From assembly GCA_902168185.1 (NCBI GenBank), contig CABHOV010000046.1, positions 682,001-746,000 on the forward strand: DNA of 64,000 nt. The letters are read 5' to 3'. The stretch is from an uncultured Bacteroides sp. Lineage in GTDB: Bacteria; Bacteroidota; Bacteroidia; Cytophagales; Cyclobacteriaceae. The notes beneath the pieces are model-generated. The model worked only from the letters and a program-made list of their open reading frames with translations, was not told the origin of the DNA and did no database searches. Below, piece after piece: positions 1 through 9,534 of this stretch (position 1 is the stretch's first letter; the number at the start of each line of letters is the position of its first letter). Position numbers and translations under genes: made by a program.

Positions 1-1341
1 GTTCAACGCGTAGATCGCCTGCTGTAAGTCAACAAGTGTAGTAAGGCCGTTCTTATATAGTACACTCTTTTGTATATAGGCATCGGAAGCAGCCTGATAT
101 TGGAGTGGAACTTCCCGTATACTGAGTAAGCTATTTTCGATACGCTGATCTGCAAGAATCAATTCACTTTGCAATTGTACCGATACCTGGTCATATTCAT
201 TTCTATAGGCTTCGCTTATAAACTGCTGCGACCTGGCCTGCTGCCGTACTTTTAACGGACTCACTAAATTCCACGACAAGCTTACACCGGCTACATAATT
301 ATAGCGCGATGGATTTATACCATCGGAATAACTTTTAGAAAAGCGATCGGGAAACTCAGGTGTATAGTTATAGTCAAAACCCGAAGCACGCGCCTGATAT
401 ACACCGAAGAGTGTTAAGCCCGGCATGATGCTTCGTTTCACAAGCCTCGTATTTTTTTCAGCCTGGTTGATGCGCGCCTGGTAAAATTTTACCTGCGGAT
501 TCTGCGCCATTGTAACATCCGTAGTAAATATAGTCGGTGTTCGTGTAAAGAATGAAGTATCAAGTATAGACTCCACTTGATTCATGGCGAGAAGTTGTGC
601 GAACTGACTACGCACTTGTTGTTCATTGTTGCGCAAGTCGATCAACGAAAGCTTCGCGCGTGATACTTCTGCATTTGCCAGTGCCGAGTCTACACCTGGA
701 TTCAACCCTGACAGTGCGCGGGCGCGAACTGTCCTCTGTACAATTTCGGCACGTGTAAGATTAGACTGTGCTGTGCGAATCAATTGCTGTGCTACCAACA
801 AGTTGAGATACGCTCCTGATATTTTTATACGGTGTATAAATTCTTCCTGGGCAAGATCTGCCGAGTCGCGTGATACTTGTGCTTTCGCTGCGTCTATGCG
901 CGACCTTACACGACCGAATGTAAATACCTCCCAGTTGGTACTCACTATATAGAGTGCACCGAACGCTGCGTTCCAGCTTTCTTTCTCATATACAGGACCA
1001 GCCGATGCCACCCCCAATACACCTACCGCACCCAGCGGACCAAATTGTCCGTTTATAGTTCCGTAGTTTTGTTGAACAGCTGCGATAACATTCGGCAGGT
1101 ATTCATTGCGCGCATTCCTAGTGAGTGCTTCGGATGATTGAAGGTAATTTCGCTTCGCCTGAATTCGCTGGAAATTTTTGACCCCGATCTGAAGTGCTTC
1201 ATCCAGCGATAAAGATGGCCGGGTTTCCTGGGCACGAATGTCAGTCAGTAAAAAACAGGTTAGTATAAAAATCCAAATCGAACGGGAAAACGTACGAAAG
1301 GTTGGTGGTGCAGCCATCGCTGCTCGCATTTCAGTTTGCAT
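1..1341 (-). CDS. TolC-family outer membrane efflux protein (C-terminus beyond window)
   Basis: Reading the minus strand from 1341 gives 447 uninterrupted codons that run off the left edge. The N-terminus has a signal-peptide-like stretch (RSIWIFILTCFLLT) ending near an AQ cleavage site, then LSLDEALQIG, the usual opening of the TolC/OEP family. The rest is long, Gln/Ala-rich helix-forming sequence with the family's internal duplication; examples are the segments around 640-840 and 130-260. Such proteins form the outer-membrane trimeric duct of RND or ABC efflux and type I secretion systems. The inner-membrane partners are not in the window and would lie off the left edge if operonic. Three in-frame ATGs (1341, 1329, 1317) are possible and no strong ribosome site decides among them; 1317 leaves the most typical signal peptide. 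Family assignment is confident, the transported substrate is unknown. Confidence 0.88.
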   Translation of the reverse strand, partial: MQTEMRAAMAAPPTFRTFSRSIWIFILTCFLLTDIRAQETRPSLSLDEALQIGVKNFQRIQAKRNYLQSSEALTRNARNEYLPNVIAAVQQNYGTINGQFGPLGAVGVLGVASAGPVYEKESWNAAFGALYIVSTNWEVFTFGRVRSRIDAAKAQVSRDSADLAQEEFIHRIKISGAYLNLLVAQQLIRTAQSNLTRAEIVQRTVRARALSGLNPGVDSALANAEVSRAKLSLIDLRNNEQQVRSQFAQLLAMNQVESILDTSFFTRTPTIFTTDVTMAQNPQVKFYQARINQAEKNTRLVKRSIMPGLTLFGVYQARASGFDYNYTPEFPDRFSKSYSDGINPSRYNYVAGVSLSWNLVSPLKVRQQARSQQFISEAYRNEYDQVSVQLQSELILADQRIENSLLSIREVPLQYQAASDAYIQKSVLYKNGLTTLVDLQQAIYALN

Positions 1342-1715
1342 TTTCTTACGTAAATCAGAAAGTATATTTAAAAATGGCGTATACCCGTACTGTTGTAGCA
1401 ATCGATTTCTATAGGTATAGCTTGTGTGATGGGAAGTGCTAAAGCGTTTATCCTTATGATTTGTCTTCACCATTCGTTGTTCTTACTAAAGAAAGTCAGA
1501 TTGAAATCCGATGCGTGAAAGCGGATTGCTGTAACCGAAATTATATACGGTATGCAAGGCCACCTTGCTTTTTTACAGCATCGGTTATTCGTAGTTAATT
1601 CAAGGAGGATTTAGGTGACAGGTCTTTCTGGAGGCCTGCTATGGGGAACAAAGGTATAAGTATGTCGTTTTCTCAAGCTTATACATTTCAAACTAAAAAT
1701 TATAAAATTCAAACA
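1342..1715. other. Intergenic, mostly featureless apart from two hairpins
   Basis: 374 bases between the start of the TolC-type gene and the stop of the AraC gene, both on the minus strand. No convincing ORF or Bacteroidota promoter was found. The only structure I see is the pair of plus-strand hairpins at 1505-1574, listed separately. Confidence 0.5.
1505..1574 (+). terminator. Tandem hairpins, the second a Rho-independent terminator lookalike, with no plus-strand gene upstream
   Basis: Hairpin 1 pairs AATCCG (1505-1510) with CGGATT (1522-1527). Hairpin 2 pairs GCAAGG (1554-1559) with CCTTGC (1563-1568) around a 3-base loop and is followed directly by six T (1569-1574). This is the textbook layout of an intrinsic terminator on the plus strand, yet both flanking genes are on the minus strand. 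It could end a small unannotated RNA or be chance. Confidence 0.35.
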
Positions 1716-2609
1716 TTACTTCCGGAGCGATCGCGGTGTAAAGCTTGTCTGTTTTTTAAAGAAATTATTAAAGTAAGCCGGATATTCAAACCCCAGACAG
1801 TAAGCAATCTCGGAAACACTCCAATCTGTATGCATCAGTAACGCTCTCGCTTCTTTAACAATTCGGCTGGTAATATGTTCGGTTGTAGTCTTACCGGTTA
1901 CTTCGCGCACTGCGCGGTTCAAGTGGTTGGGATGTATTGATAAATGCGTAGCATAATCATTGGCTGTACGCAGCTTCAACGAATGTTCGAGCGAATCTAC
2001 CGGGAACTGTCGTTCGAGTAACTCTATAAAGAGTGATGTGATCCGCGAAGACGCACTGGCATGGTGATGTATATCTGACGGACGGAATTTTAACGCTTCA
2101 TGAATGATGAGATTAACATAATTCCGAAGCAAGTCATATTTATAAATATACTCTGAATCACGCTCAGAAAGCATTTTTTCAAAGATCATGCTGAGATGAT
2201 TCTCCTGCTTCTTATTAATAAAGAATACAGGATTACCTCCAATTTGAAACAACGGAGACTCAAGGATACTTGCGTTACCGTGTGCATGAATAAAATCGGC
2301 AGTGAACAAACAAAAGTATCCTGACTGATCATCCGAGGTCGCTTCCCATGCATATGGAACCTGCGGGTTAAAAAACACCAACGCGTTCTTGTTAATCTCT
2401 ATAGTCTTATCGGCATAATATAAATTGCCACGACCAATGATCAGCGATATTTTATAATAGTCTCTTCTGTTATAGGGTGCATACTTCGCGCACGACTCAC
2501 GCAGATTTATATTAAAATTACCCAACGCCTGACGTGGAATTGTAGGCTGCACGGGATACGTGCCCGGGTATCGCTTGTAAAAATCCTCTAAAGTCTCGCT
2601 CTTCAGCAT
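1716..2609 (-). CDS. AraC-family transcriptional regulator
   Basis: 297 residues. The N-terminal ~170 residues look like a cupin-type sensor domain (NALVFFNPQVPYAW). The C-terminal ~100 residues are a double helix-turn-helix of the AraC/XylS type: HPNHLNRAVREVTGKT in the first half and WSVSEIAYCLGFEYPAYFNNFFKKQ, followed by the usual TP..LR end, in the second. It lies 163 bases downstream of the PepSY gene in the same orientation, so it may be part of, or regulate, the TonB receptor/PepSY unit. AraC-type regulators commonly control siderophore receptors, but the ligand here is unknown. The start ATG at 2609 gives a normal-length protein. Confidence 0.9.
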   Translation of the reverse strand: MLKSETLEDFYKRYPGTYPVQPTIPRQALGNFNINLRESCAKYAPYNRRDYYKISLIIGRGNLYYADKTIEINKNALVFFNPQVPYAWEATSDDQSGYFCLFTADFIHAHGNASILESPLFQIGGNPVFFINKKQENHLSMIFEKMLSERDSEYIYKYDLLRNYVNLIIHEALKFRPSDIHHHASASSRITSLFIELLERQFPVDSLEHSLKLRTANDYATHLSIHPNHLNRAVREVTGKTTTEHITSRIVKEARALLMHTDWSVSEIAYCLGFEYPAYFNNFFKKQTSFTPRSLRK

Positions 2610-2772
2610 TTTGCAAAACTATAAAATTCAAATAGATAATTTCAAGTTTTTGGGAGGGAGAAAAAAGTCGGACAGGGGGTGATACCTGTTGAAGTCTAAA
2701 AATTAACACTCGTCAGTTGGTGAAGAAAGGAAATAAAAGATAGAAGTAAGGATATTAAACCGGTTGAAAGGC

Positions 2773-3972
2773 TTACGTGAGTTGGTTAGACCGAACGCGT
2801 ACACGTGGCCGTGGTTGTAAAGATTTTTGTTTTTTAACCGGCATTGCATTCTTGTTTTTACGACCTAACCATAAAATGACACCTGTAACTGGCAACGAAG
2901 CGCATACCAGGCTAACCATGACTGCAAGCAGCTGCGTTGGCCAACCGTATAGTTTTCCTGTATGTATACCATAATTTGTATTCCGCCACTTCATGCCCAC
3001 AGATTTACTTTCGTGTGGGACAATCTGTGTGACTTTTCCATCGGCACCATTATAGTATATATAGTCAGTGTCCGTCCAGGCCGAAGGACCTTCGTACTGT
3101 ACAAATGCTCCTGCCCTGCTGTTTTTACTGGTCGGGAAATTAAACGACATTCGCTCGAACTCCTGATAGCGGTTTAAAGCATCTCTCCAGGCTAGTGTAA
3201 CGCCACGTTCGGATGCCGTATAGGTTGTATCACGTTGCGTTAAAAATTTAGCGTCTTTCTTCGAAGATCCTAACATACTATATATACCATTCTCCCACCA
3301 GTCAAACGACCAGACTAACCCGGTCGAAGCAATGATCGTAGCGATCAGAAAAATATAGAAACCGAAGACGCTGTGCAGATCATAATTTACTCTTCTCCAG
3401 CGTGCTTTCAATTTTACCGTGAGGCGCTGTTTCAAACCAGCCATGCGTTGTGGCCACCAAAGCACAATACCACTGATCAGGATTACCAGGAATATCAATG
3501 TAGACGATCCTACAATCATGTTCCCTATATCTCTGCGCAGCAACAGGTTTTGATGAATCCGCCTTACTACATAAAAGAACTCAGTTTCTTTATCAACTAC
3601 ACCCAATACCGCCCCGGTATAGGGGTTAACGAAAACCTGGTAAAAATACTTGATCTCATCTTTATCCCACAGGCTCGTGCTCTTGGCATTTCTTTCAAAT
3701 GCAGAAAAACAATACGCGCGATCTGCATCATCATCTATGAAGACAACGCTTATATTCTTGTCGCTTCCTATACTTGCTTGTGCTGCCTTTTTAAGTTCGT
3801 TAATATCCACCAACTGTTCGCCAGGTTTGACATATACTATATCGTGGTGAAAGACTCTGAACAGTTCTTCTTCAAAAACAAAGATGCAGCCCGTGATGCT
3901 GACGATGAATACAACGAGCCCACTGATTATACCAAGCCATCGATGAAGAAAAAGAAGAACTGCTTTAACCAT
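2773..3972 (-). CDS. PepSY-associated membrane protein (PiuB-like)
   Basis: 399 residues with the PepSY_TM architecture: a first membrane helix right after a short LFLHRWLG start (residues about 10-33), a large extracytoplasmic region with PepSY-like segments (VNPYTGAVLGV), a central hairpin of helices near residues 155-225 and a last helix at about 350-370, ending in a basic cytoplasmic tail. Proteins of this family sit next to TonB-dependent siderophore receptors and are thought to take part in inner-membrane iron or siderophore reduction or uptake; biochemistry is not settled. It begins 11 bases after the receptor stop codon, so the two are almost certainly cotranscribed. Confidence 0.88.
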   Translation of the reverse strand: MVKAVLLFLHRWLGIISGLVVFIVSITGCIFVFEEELFRVFHHDIVYVKPGEQLVDINELKKAAQASIGSDKNISVVFIDDDADRAYCFSAFERNAKSTSLWDKDEIKYFYQVFVNPYTGAVLGVVDKETEFFYVVRRIHQNLLLRRDIGNMIVGSSTLIFLVILISGIVLWWPQRMAGLKQRLTVKLKARWRRVNYDLHSVFGFYIFLIATIIASTGLVWSFDWWENGIYSMLGSSKKDAKFLTQRDTTYTASERGVTLAWRDALNRYQEFERMSFNFPTSKNSRAGAFVQYEGPSAWTDTDYIYYNGADGKVTQIVPHESKSVGMKWRNTNYGIHTGKLYGWPTQLLAVMVSLVCASLPVTGVILWLGRKNKNAMPVKKQKSLQPRPRVRVRSNQLT

Positions 3973-3983
3973 AAAAATTGCGA

Positions 3984-6434
3984 TTAAAAGGTATAGCCTA
4001 ATGTTACGAGAAAATTCCTGGGTTTACCTGGGAATATACGTAGGTAATCGTACCCTCCTACCCAATGCGTTTTATCGAAGATGTTATTAAAGTTGAATTG
4101 AACACGCACTTTGTTAACCGTATAGTAAAGCGCGGCATCAACCAGTACATAACTCGGAGCAGTTTGATTTGCGTTGATACTCAGAATACGCTTGTCTACA
4201 AAGTTTGACCCGAAACCAAATCCAAGGCCCGCCAGCTGACCATGCGGAATTGAATAGCGCGTCCATATACTGGCGGTGTTAGCCGGTGCATTAGGCTTCT
4301 GACGATCGATCTCTTCAGCAACAGGACTTTCTGTAATAACAGCTTTGTTATGAGAGTATGTGGTAAGTATACTCCAATGCGGTAGTATATGACCGACTAT
4401 ATCAAATTCAATTCCTTGTGATTTTTCTTCACCTACCTGGCGCAACAGGTCAGGGTTATTTGCATCGCTCGCATTATACAATGTATTCTTCTGGATAATT
4501 CTATATACTCCTACCGTTACAGCAAGTTGTTTATGGAACCATTCACTTTTTGCTCCTGCTTCAATCATGTTACTCATCAGCGGATCGAAAGGCCCGCCTG
4601 CATTTGGGTTGGAGATAGAAGATGCTGTTTGTGGATTGTAGCCTTCTACATAGGTGCCGTATAAATTGATTTGAGGAAGTAATTCATATACCAGTCCTAC
4701 ACGTGGAAGGAACGCTTCTTGTCTTACTTTCTTCTCTGTAGGCTTCAGGTAATTTTCCTTGTCTACATACTTTTCATATCGAAATCCTAACAGCGCCTGG
4801 AATTTTCCAAGCTTGATGAGATCCTGTGCATATATACCATGAAGTTCATAGAACGTAGGATCAAAAGAACGTGGTGCAAAGAAATACTTGCTTACATCCT
4901 TTAACAACTGCGAACCAATAGGATCTGCCAGGTTAAAATGTGCAGCATTGGGAACCGGATTACCATTGGCGTCCAGCAAGTAATTAGATTTCTTTTTCGG
5001 ATTATAGGTTGCTATAAATCCGGTATTGGCGGCATTCCTATATCCACTTGCAGTAAGCTGTGAACCTCCTGCCGGAACCTGGTCCTGGGAATAATCATAT
5101 CCTACTAACAGCTTGTGCTCAAGTGCACCCGTTGTAGCAGCATAGTTAAAGAACATGGAGACGTTATCTATATACCTTCTACGCTTGCGCTGAAAAACCT
5201 GCATCGCTACTTTGTCTTCGATCAAAGCACTGTCAGCATCTACAGCATAACCATTCGCACTTCTGTGCTCCAGCAAGTCTTCATTATACCCGGTCTTCAA
5301 ATAGGCCAGTGTAACCGAAAGCTTCTCGGTGAAGTAGTGATTCAAAGAAGCTGAAATGTTATAGGTATTCTCATTGAGATAATCGTTCGCAGAACTCAAT
5401 GAACGCGTTACTGGAGTAGAGTATAAATCGTTGTTGTTCGCTGCCTGTCCGCGATCAAGTCTGCTATTGGACTGGTTGTATATAATATCAAAGTTCAGAC
5501 GTGTCTTGTCCGTGGGGAGAAAAGATACAGAAGGAGCTATCACGAGGTTCTTGTCGAACTGAAGGTCACGGAATGAGTTCGCATCCTCGTAGCCAATGTT
5601 CAATCGGTATAGCAACGTCCGGTCGGCATTCATCGGCCCTGTAAAATCTGCCAACGCTCTGAATGTATTAAAACTTCCGAATGAAAAATCAAGCGACTTA
5701 CGATTAAAGTCCAATGGCTTTTTCGTAACACGATTCAACACGCCTCCTGGTGAAGCATTTCCAAACAATGCTGATGACGGTCCCTTCATCACTTCAACAC
5801 GCTCGAGATAATTCGCCAACGGCTGCTTCCAAAAACCTGTAGAAGTACGAAGCCCATTGATAAGTTGTGTGTTGCTTTGACCGTTGATTCTGAATCCACG
5901 AATAGTGATGTCATCGTAAAATGTAAATTGATTTACACCACTCATATTTTTAACAACTTCGCCAACGCGCATCTGTCCCTGGTCGCTGATCAACTCCTTC
6001 GTTACGAATGATACAGATTGCGGAAGGTCTTTGGAATTCAATTCTGTTTTTGAACCAATGAAGGAAGATGTATTCTTATAAGACCGTTCTTTACGTCCGA
6101 TGATTTCAACTTGCTGCAAAACATTTTTACTTTCTGTCAATGGGAATTCAACAGTCGTTACCTGACCTTCTGTTACCGTTGCATTAGCGTTTATAGATTC
6201 AAAGCCAACCATCGTACAAGTCAACCGATATTGACCGGGCTTTAACGTGATCTCAAAATTTCCCGAAGCATCAGACGATGTTCCCATCCCACTGTCTTCA
6301 ACAAGTATAGTTGCACCAGGCAGCTCCTCTCCGTTTGCGTCTTTTACTGTACCTTGTACCTTTCCGGACTGTGCGTATGCTGTGTGGGCAAGAAATAATG
6401 TTGGTATAATTAAAATAGAGTATAAATACTTCAT
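3984..6434 (-). CDS. TonB-dependent siderophore-type receptor
   Basis: 816 residues: signal peptide ending AYAQ (residue ~22), a CarboxypepD_reg-like beta-sandwich (about 24-105: GTVKDANGEELPGATI), a plug domain (about 125-245, with GVNQFTFYDDITIRGFR and MKGPSSALFGNASPGGVLN) and a 22-strand-type barrel ending in aromatic F. The plug wording and the C-terminal block (NNIFDKTHW, GKPRNFLVTLGYTF) are those of ferric-siderophore receptors rather than SusC proteins. It imports an iron chelate across the outer membrane using TonB energy. It heads an operon with the PepSY protein and perhaps the AraC regulator. I found no recognisable Fur box upstream, only a dyad at 6519-6537. Confidence 0.92.
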   Translation of the reverse strand: MKYLYSILIIPTLFLAHTAYAQSGKVQGTVKDANGEELPGATILVEDSGMGTSSDASGNFEITLKPGQYRLTCTMVGFESINANATVTEGQVTTVEFPLTESKNVLQQVEIIGRKERSYKNTSSFIGSKTELNSKDLPQSVSFVTKELISDQGQMRVGEVVKNMSGVNQFTFYDDITIRGFRINGQSNTQLINGLRTSTGFWKQPLANYLERVEVMKGPSSALFGNASPGGVLNRVTKKPLDFNRKSLDFSFGSFNTFRALADFTGPMNADRTLLYRLNIGYEDANSFRDLQFDKNLVIAPSVSFLPTDKTRLNFDIIYNQSNSRLDRGQAANNNDLYSTPVTRSLSSANDYLNENTYNISASLNHYFTEKLSVTLAYLKTGYNEDLLEHRSANGYAVDADSALIEDKVAMQVFQRKRRRYIDNVSMFFNYAATTGALEHKLLVGYDYSQDQVPAGGSQLTASGYRNAANTGFIATYNPKKKSNYLLDANGNPVPNAAHFNLADPIGSQLLKDVSKYFFAPRSFDPTFYELHGIYAQDLIKLGKFQALLGFRYEKYVDKENYLKPTEKKVRQEAFLPRVGLVYELLPQINLYGTYVEGYNPQTASSISNPNAGGPFDPLMSNMIEAGAKSEWFHKQLAVTVGVYRIIQKNTLYNASDANNPDLLRQVGEEKSQGIEFDIVGHILPHWSILTTYSHNKAVITESPVAEEIDRQKPNAPANTASIWTRYSIPHGQLAGLGFGFGSNFVDKRILSINANQTAPSYVLVDAALYYTVNKVRVQFNFNNIFDKTHWVGGYDYLRIFPGKPRNFLVTLGYTF

Positions 6435-6518
6435 AAGCGACTGCTTTTATATAGAATTGCTAAACAGCCGCAAATATTAATTTGCTATAGAATGAAAACA
6501 AGGTTTATTCGTTGCGCA

Positions 6519-6537
6519 CGTGAAGAATACCTTCACG
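6519..6537. promoter_or_regulatory. Perfect 7-bp inverted repeat upstream of the TonB receptor
   Basis: CGTGAAG (6519-6525) and CTTCACG (6531-6537) are separated by 5 bases and lie 85 bases upstream of the receptor start codon. Size and position suit a repressor operator, or a short RNA hairpin in the leader. The inner GTGAAG/CTTCAC arms recur without a spacer at 18030-18041. Confidence 0.3.
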
Positions 6538-6686
6538 AAGCGATAGCCATATACCCTCTACAGGTTAGATGACCATTCACATTGTGTACTATATCTAAGT
6601 GAAAGAAGGGATGTACAGTAAAATTTACGAATACTGAGGTCTTACACGATGATCCCTATTATGACACGATGCACGAAGGTTTGCTG

Positions 6687-8876
6687 TTACTGCCCGCTAA
6701 ACTCCTGGCGCAAACGCTTGTTCATGCGCTGAAGATTATAGTCAGATATAACCCAGTTCATTGGATAATGAACGCTATCACGCACAGTACCGTTGTTGGC
6801 ATATTTCTTATATAGATTAATATCCGGATCGATCACCATGTTTTCCTTTTCACGAAAGTAATTTATCAATCGCTGATCATTTACAGTGGTCTGAGAGCTA
6901 TAGGTATTCAACACCGTTAACAACGGAGCTGCGAGGTCATTCACCAACGGATGAATTGTTTTGAGTGGAATAGTATCCAACGGTGTATTTGTAACGTGTA
7001 CGAGGTGAAATTTTAGTTTGTTATAGAGTACCTTATTCACAGTATCCTGTTCCATAATTCGCTGTAACTCTTGTAGCATTTCATGTACTACACCGGAACC
7101 TGAATTATCAAAATATCCACCGTCTACAAAGTAATATTTATGAATACTACCGGCAGGCGAAATATAGGGAAAGCGAGCACTAAGTATAGTAGCAGTACTT
7201 AACCGGATATCGCCATCACCATCTTTACCGGTCGAATCAATTTCCGTTAACACATCCATGCGCTTGCTAAAGTTCTGCAATAGTATGGAGCTCACTACAG
7301 CGGGAGTACCGCCCTGTACTTCGGTGGTGTTCAGAAATAAAATCGGAAGCTTACCGGATGTATCGATCACTTCACTAACTGGTTTACGAAACGCACTGTC
7401 CAATGGTTCATCGGACGCTTGCTCGAGTACTTTCTCTAACGCTGCAGCACGGTCGGTAAATGGAATCGGGATAGCGTGTCGCAGCAGGTCCGATCCAAAA
7501 TAATGCGCGATGCAATACGTTAAAAAATCGGTGCGCAAGAATTGCTGTGCATGACCTGTGAGTTTTAAAGTACTTTCGTGTTGCTTATTTTTTAACAACG
7601 CATAAAACGTAACGTTGCCGACACTTCCGCCGGATGTACCCGATAAACACAAAAGATGATTCGAAAATGCCTGAACAGAATCCCTGCCGGGAAGATCTTC
7701 CCAGGCTGATAACACAGACGCTACCCAGTAACCCGACCGTGATGCGCCACCATCCGACAGGATAATATATACCGGGAACTCCGATGACTGTGCTATATCT
7801 TCCTGCCGATGCGTTACCCAGCGATTAAAGTATGTTTTCAGATCAGGTCGGTTGCTATATATATTCCTGGATTCAGCTTTTATCAAGCGTACTCTATATA
7901 GATCGGCAAAGTCAAACCAACCGATAACAATTACCCAAAGAACGATCAAAAAATGAAAATTAAAATTTCTGCGCACCGATTGATATCCTACCATGTTTGC
8001 CAATCCTACTAATATTCCAAACGCAAGCAACGCAAACGCGAGTGGTCCTACTGTATCGGCAACACCTATAAAAAGAATTCCGCTTGCGAATACCAGACCG
8101 CCAATCAAGGATATACTATTGAATACATTAAAGTATAGCTGTTCAACAGGCCACGAAGATTTGGGTACTTTCAATACTTCGCGACCGAAGAGCCGTATAT
8201 AGTCGCATTCCTGATCTCCGATGCGATCGTTACTTTCCTTTTCATTGATATAGCGTCTGCGCAAAATAAAAAACCACACCATCAGGATCTGGAGTACAAA
8301 TAATCCAAGCGCTATAATGGGAAGATAAAATTGATGGCGGAGAAAGGAGTCTACATATCGATGTGACCAGCACAGCCAAAACATCAATGCTACGTTGCCT
8401 GCGAGGATCAATATGAGTATCCATTTGGTAACTGGATATGTATAGCCTTCCGTCCACAGGTGACTTAACAGGAAATATAGTGTAGTATGTAGCACTATAA
8501 ATATAAGTATATACTCCGCAGACAAGTTTAACATGGTGGGTAGCGTAAGGATCCCCAACTGCACAGTTACCAAGGCATTATATCCGAGTAAGCGAGGTAC
8601 ATGCCTGTAAAATGCGGCTGGTATAGTAGCACCTTTATTAACCTTCATGTAGCTGACCAGCTTGGAGCTATACCAAATAAAAAATGACCACACGAGTACA
8701 CTGATAGTTGAAAATACAAAAGCGCCCGGACTCTCCCCGATGCGAATAATCAAGTCTTGACCTTGCGGAAGCTTCATTAACAAAAAATAGCCTGCTATAA
8801 CAGAAATTAATCCGGGGGCATAGAGCCATATAGCTTTGGGAAGGTATGTTAAAAAGACACGCAACTGTGAGTACAT
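6687..8876 (-). CDS. Membrane-anchored patatin-like phospholipase
   Basis: 729 residues from the ATG at 8876; the frame is open to a TTG at 8912, but 8876 is the better start. The first ~330 residues contain about eight to nine hydrophobic segments. The rest is a patatin-type alpha/beta hydrolase: an oxyanion-type DGGASRSGYW near residue 375, the nucleophile elbow SGTSGG with Ser415, and the catalytic Asp in VDGGYFDNSG (Asp585), giving the Ser-Asp dyad of this family. The expected activity is hydrolysis of membrane or lipid acyl esters. The fusion of a large polytopic domain to patatin is less common than the soluble form. Gene neighbours do not suggest a pathway. Confidence 0.85.
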   Translation of the reverse strand: MYSQLRVFLTYLPKAIWLYAPGLISVIAGYFLLMKLPQGQDLIIRIGESPGAFVFSTISVLVWSFFIWYSSKLVSYMKVNKGATIPAAFYRHVPRLLGYNALVTVQLGILTLPTMLNLSAEYILIFIVLHTTLYFLLSHLWTEGYTYPVTKWILILILAGNVALMFWLCWSHRYVDSFLRHQFYLPIIALGLFVLQILMVWFFILRRRYINEKESNDRIGDQECDYIRLFGREVLKVPKSSWPVEQLYFNVFNSISLIGGLVFASGILFIGVADTVGPLAFALLAFGILVGLANMVGYQSVRRNFNFHFLIVLWVIVIGWFDFADLYRVRLIKAESRNIYSNRPDLKTYFNRWVTHRQEDIAQSSEFPVYIILSDGGASRSGYWVASVLSAWEDLPGRDSVQAFSNHLLCLSGTSGGSVGNVTFYALLKNKQHESTLKLTGHAQQFLRTDFLTYCIAHYFGSDLLRHAIPIPFTDRAAALEKVLEQASDEPLDSAFRKPVSEVIDTSGKLPILFLNTTEVQGGTPAVVSSILLQNFSKRMDVLTEIDSTGKDGDGDIRLSTATILSARFPYISPAGSIHKYYFVDGGYFDNSGSGVVHEMLQELQRIMEQDTVNKVLYNKLKFHLVHVTNTPLDTIPLKTIHPLVNDLAAPLLTVLNTYSSQTTVNDQRLINYFREKENMVIDPDINLYKKYANNGTVRDSVHYPMNWVISDYNLQRMNKRLRQEFSGQ

Positions 8877-9027
8877 GAGGGCTTCAGTAAGGGTTAACTT
8901 TGAGTTAGGCAACTCCGCTTCGCATAGCAGAATTGTACGCGAAGGTAATCGTTTACAGAAAAAATAAAATCACATAAACAGATGGTGTTTATAAAAAGAA
9001 AATCACATGATGCAACACACAGTAAGG

Positions 9028-9534
9028 TTACTCATTTGATTTTCCAAAATAATATTGATGTGTCATGAATGCGAGTGGTAAGCCAATGGCCACGATCAAA
9101 ATACCAATGTTTATAGCGGCATGAACAGGTTTGAATGGCATGAGCGGAATTTTTGAAGAAGGAACAATTATCAGGTTCATGACGATCCAAACAAAAATGC
9201 CGTATAGCATTCCCGCAGCAACTTTACTCTTCTGTAAAAAAGGAAGCCTAGGATAGAGTATAAAGAAAAGTATAGTCCAGCCAAAAGCAATGATATAGTG
9301 AAACGCCAATCCCATCAGTGACATCACCAATCCTCCTGCATAGGCAGTTTCCTTACCGAAGGCGGCACTGGCTATATATTTCAGAATCAGGTCGGGGCTC
9401 TTGCCACCGGAAACAATTGAAAAATATATGATGGCGGAGACGATGTCGAGTGTTCCGACCAGTAGCCATAACGTTATAACAGTGCGCAATGCACTTTTTC
9501 CAGTCGCGTTTTCTGAAGATAAATTTTGTATCAT
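9028..9534 (-). CDS. Small integral membrane protein of unknown function
   Basis: 168 residues with four predicted membrane helices (roughly 17-38, 60-85, 105-125, 133-155) and short loops; PSSKIPLMPFKP between helices three and four is the most polar conserved-looking stretch. I do not recognise a named family with certainty; the layout resembles small YagU/DUF1440-like membrane proteins. It lies upstream of the patatin-like gene in the same direction, with a ~150-base gap, so cotranscription is possible but not shown. The start ATG at 9534 gives a short soluble N-terminus followed directly by helix one. Confidence 0.7.
   Translation of the reverse strand: MIQNLSSENATGKSALRTVITLWLLVGTLDIVSAIIYFSIVSGGKSPDLILKYIASAAFGKETAYAGGLVMSLMGLAFHYIIAFGWTILFFILYPRLPFLQKSKVAAGMLYGIFVWIVMNLIIVPSSKIPLMPFKPVHAAINIGILIVAIGLPLAFMTHQYYFGKSNE

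Noticed and set aside
3373-3987. 204-codon ORF antisense to the PepSY gene
   Set aside because: Shadow of a well-supported gene; composition is low-quality and no domain is visible. The same holds for the antisense frames at 25170-25631, 29318-29683 and 40343-40747.
3984-6434. SusC-type transporter
   Set aside because: No SusD partner; plug and barrel-end motifs and the PepSY neighbour are those of siderophore receptors.
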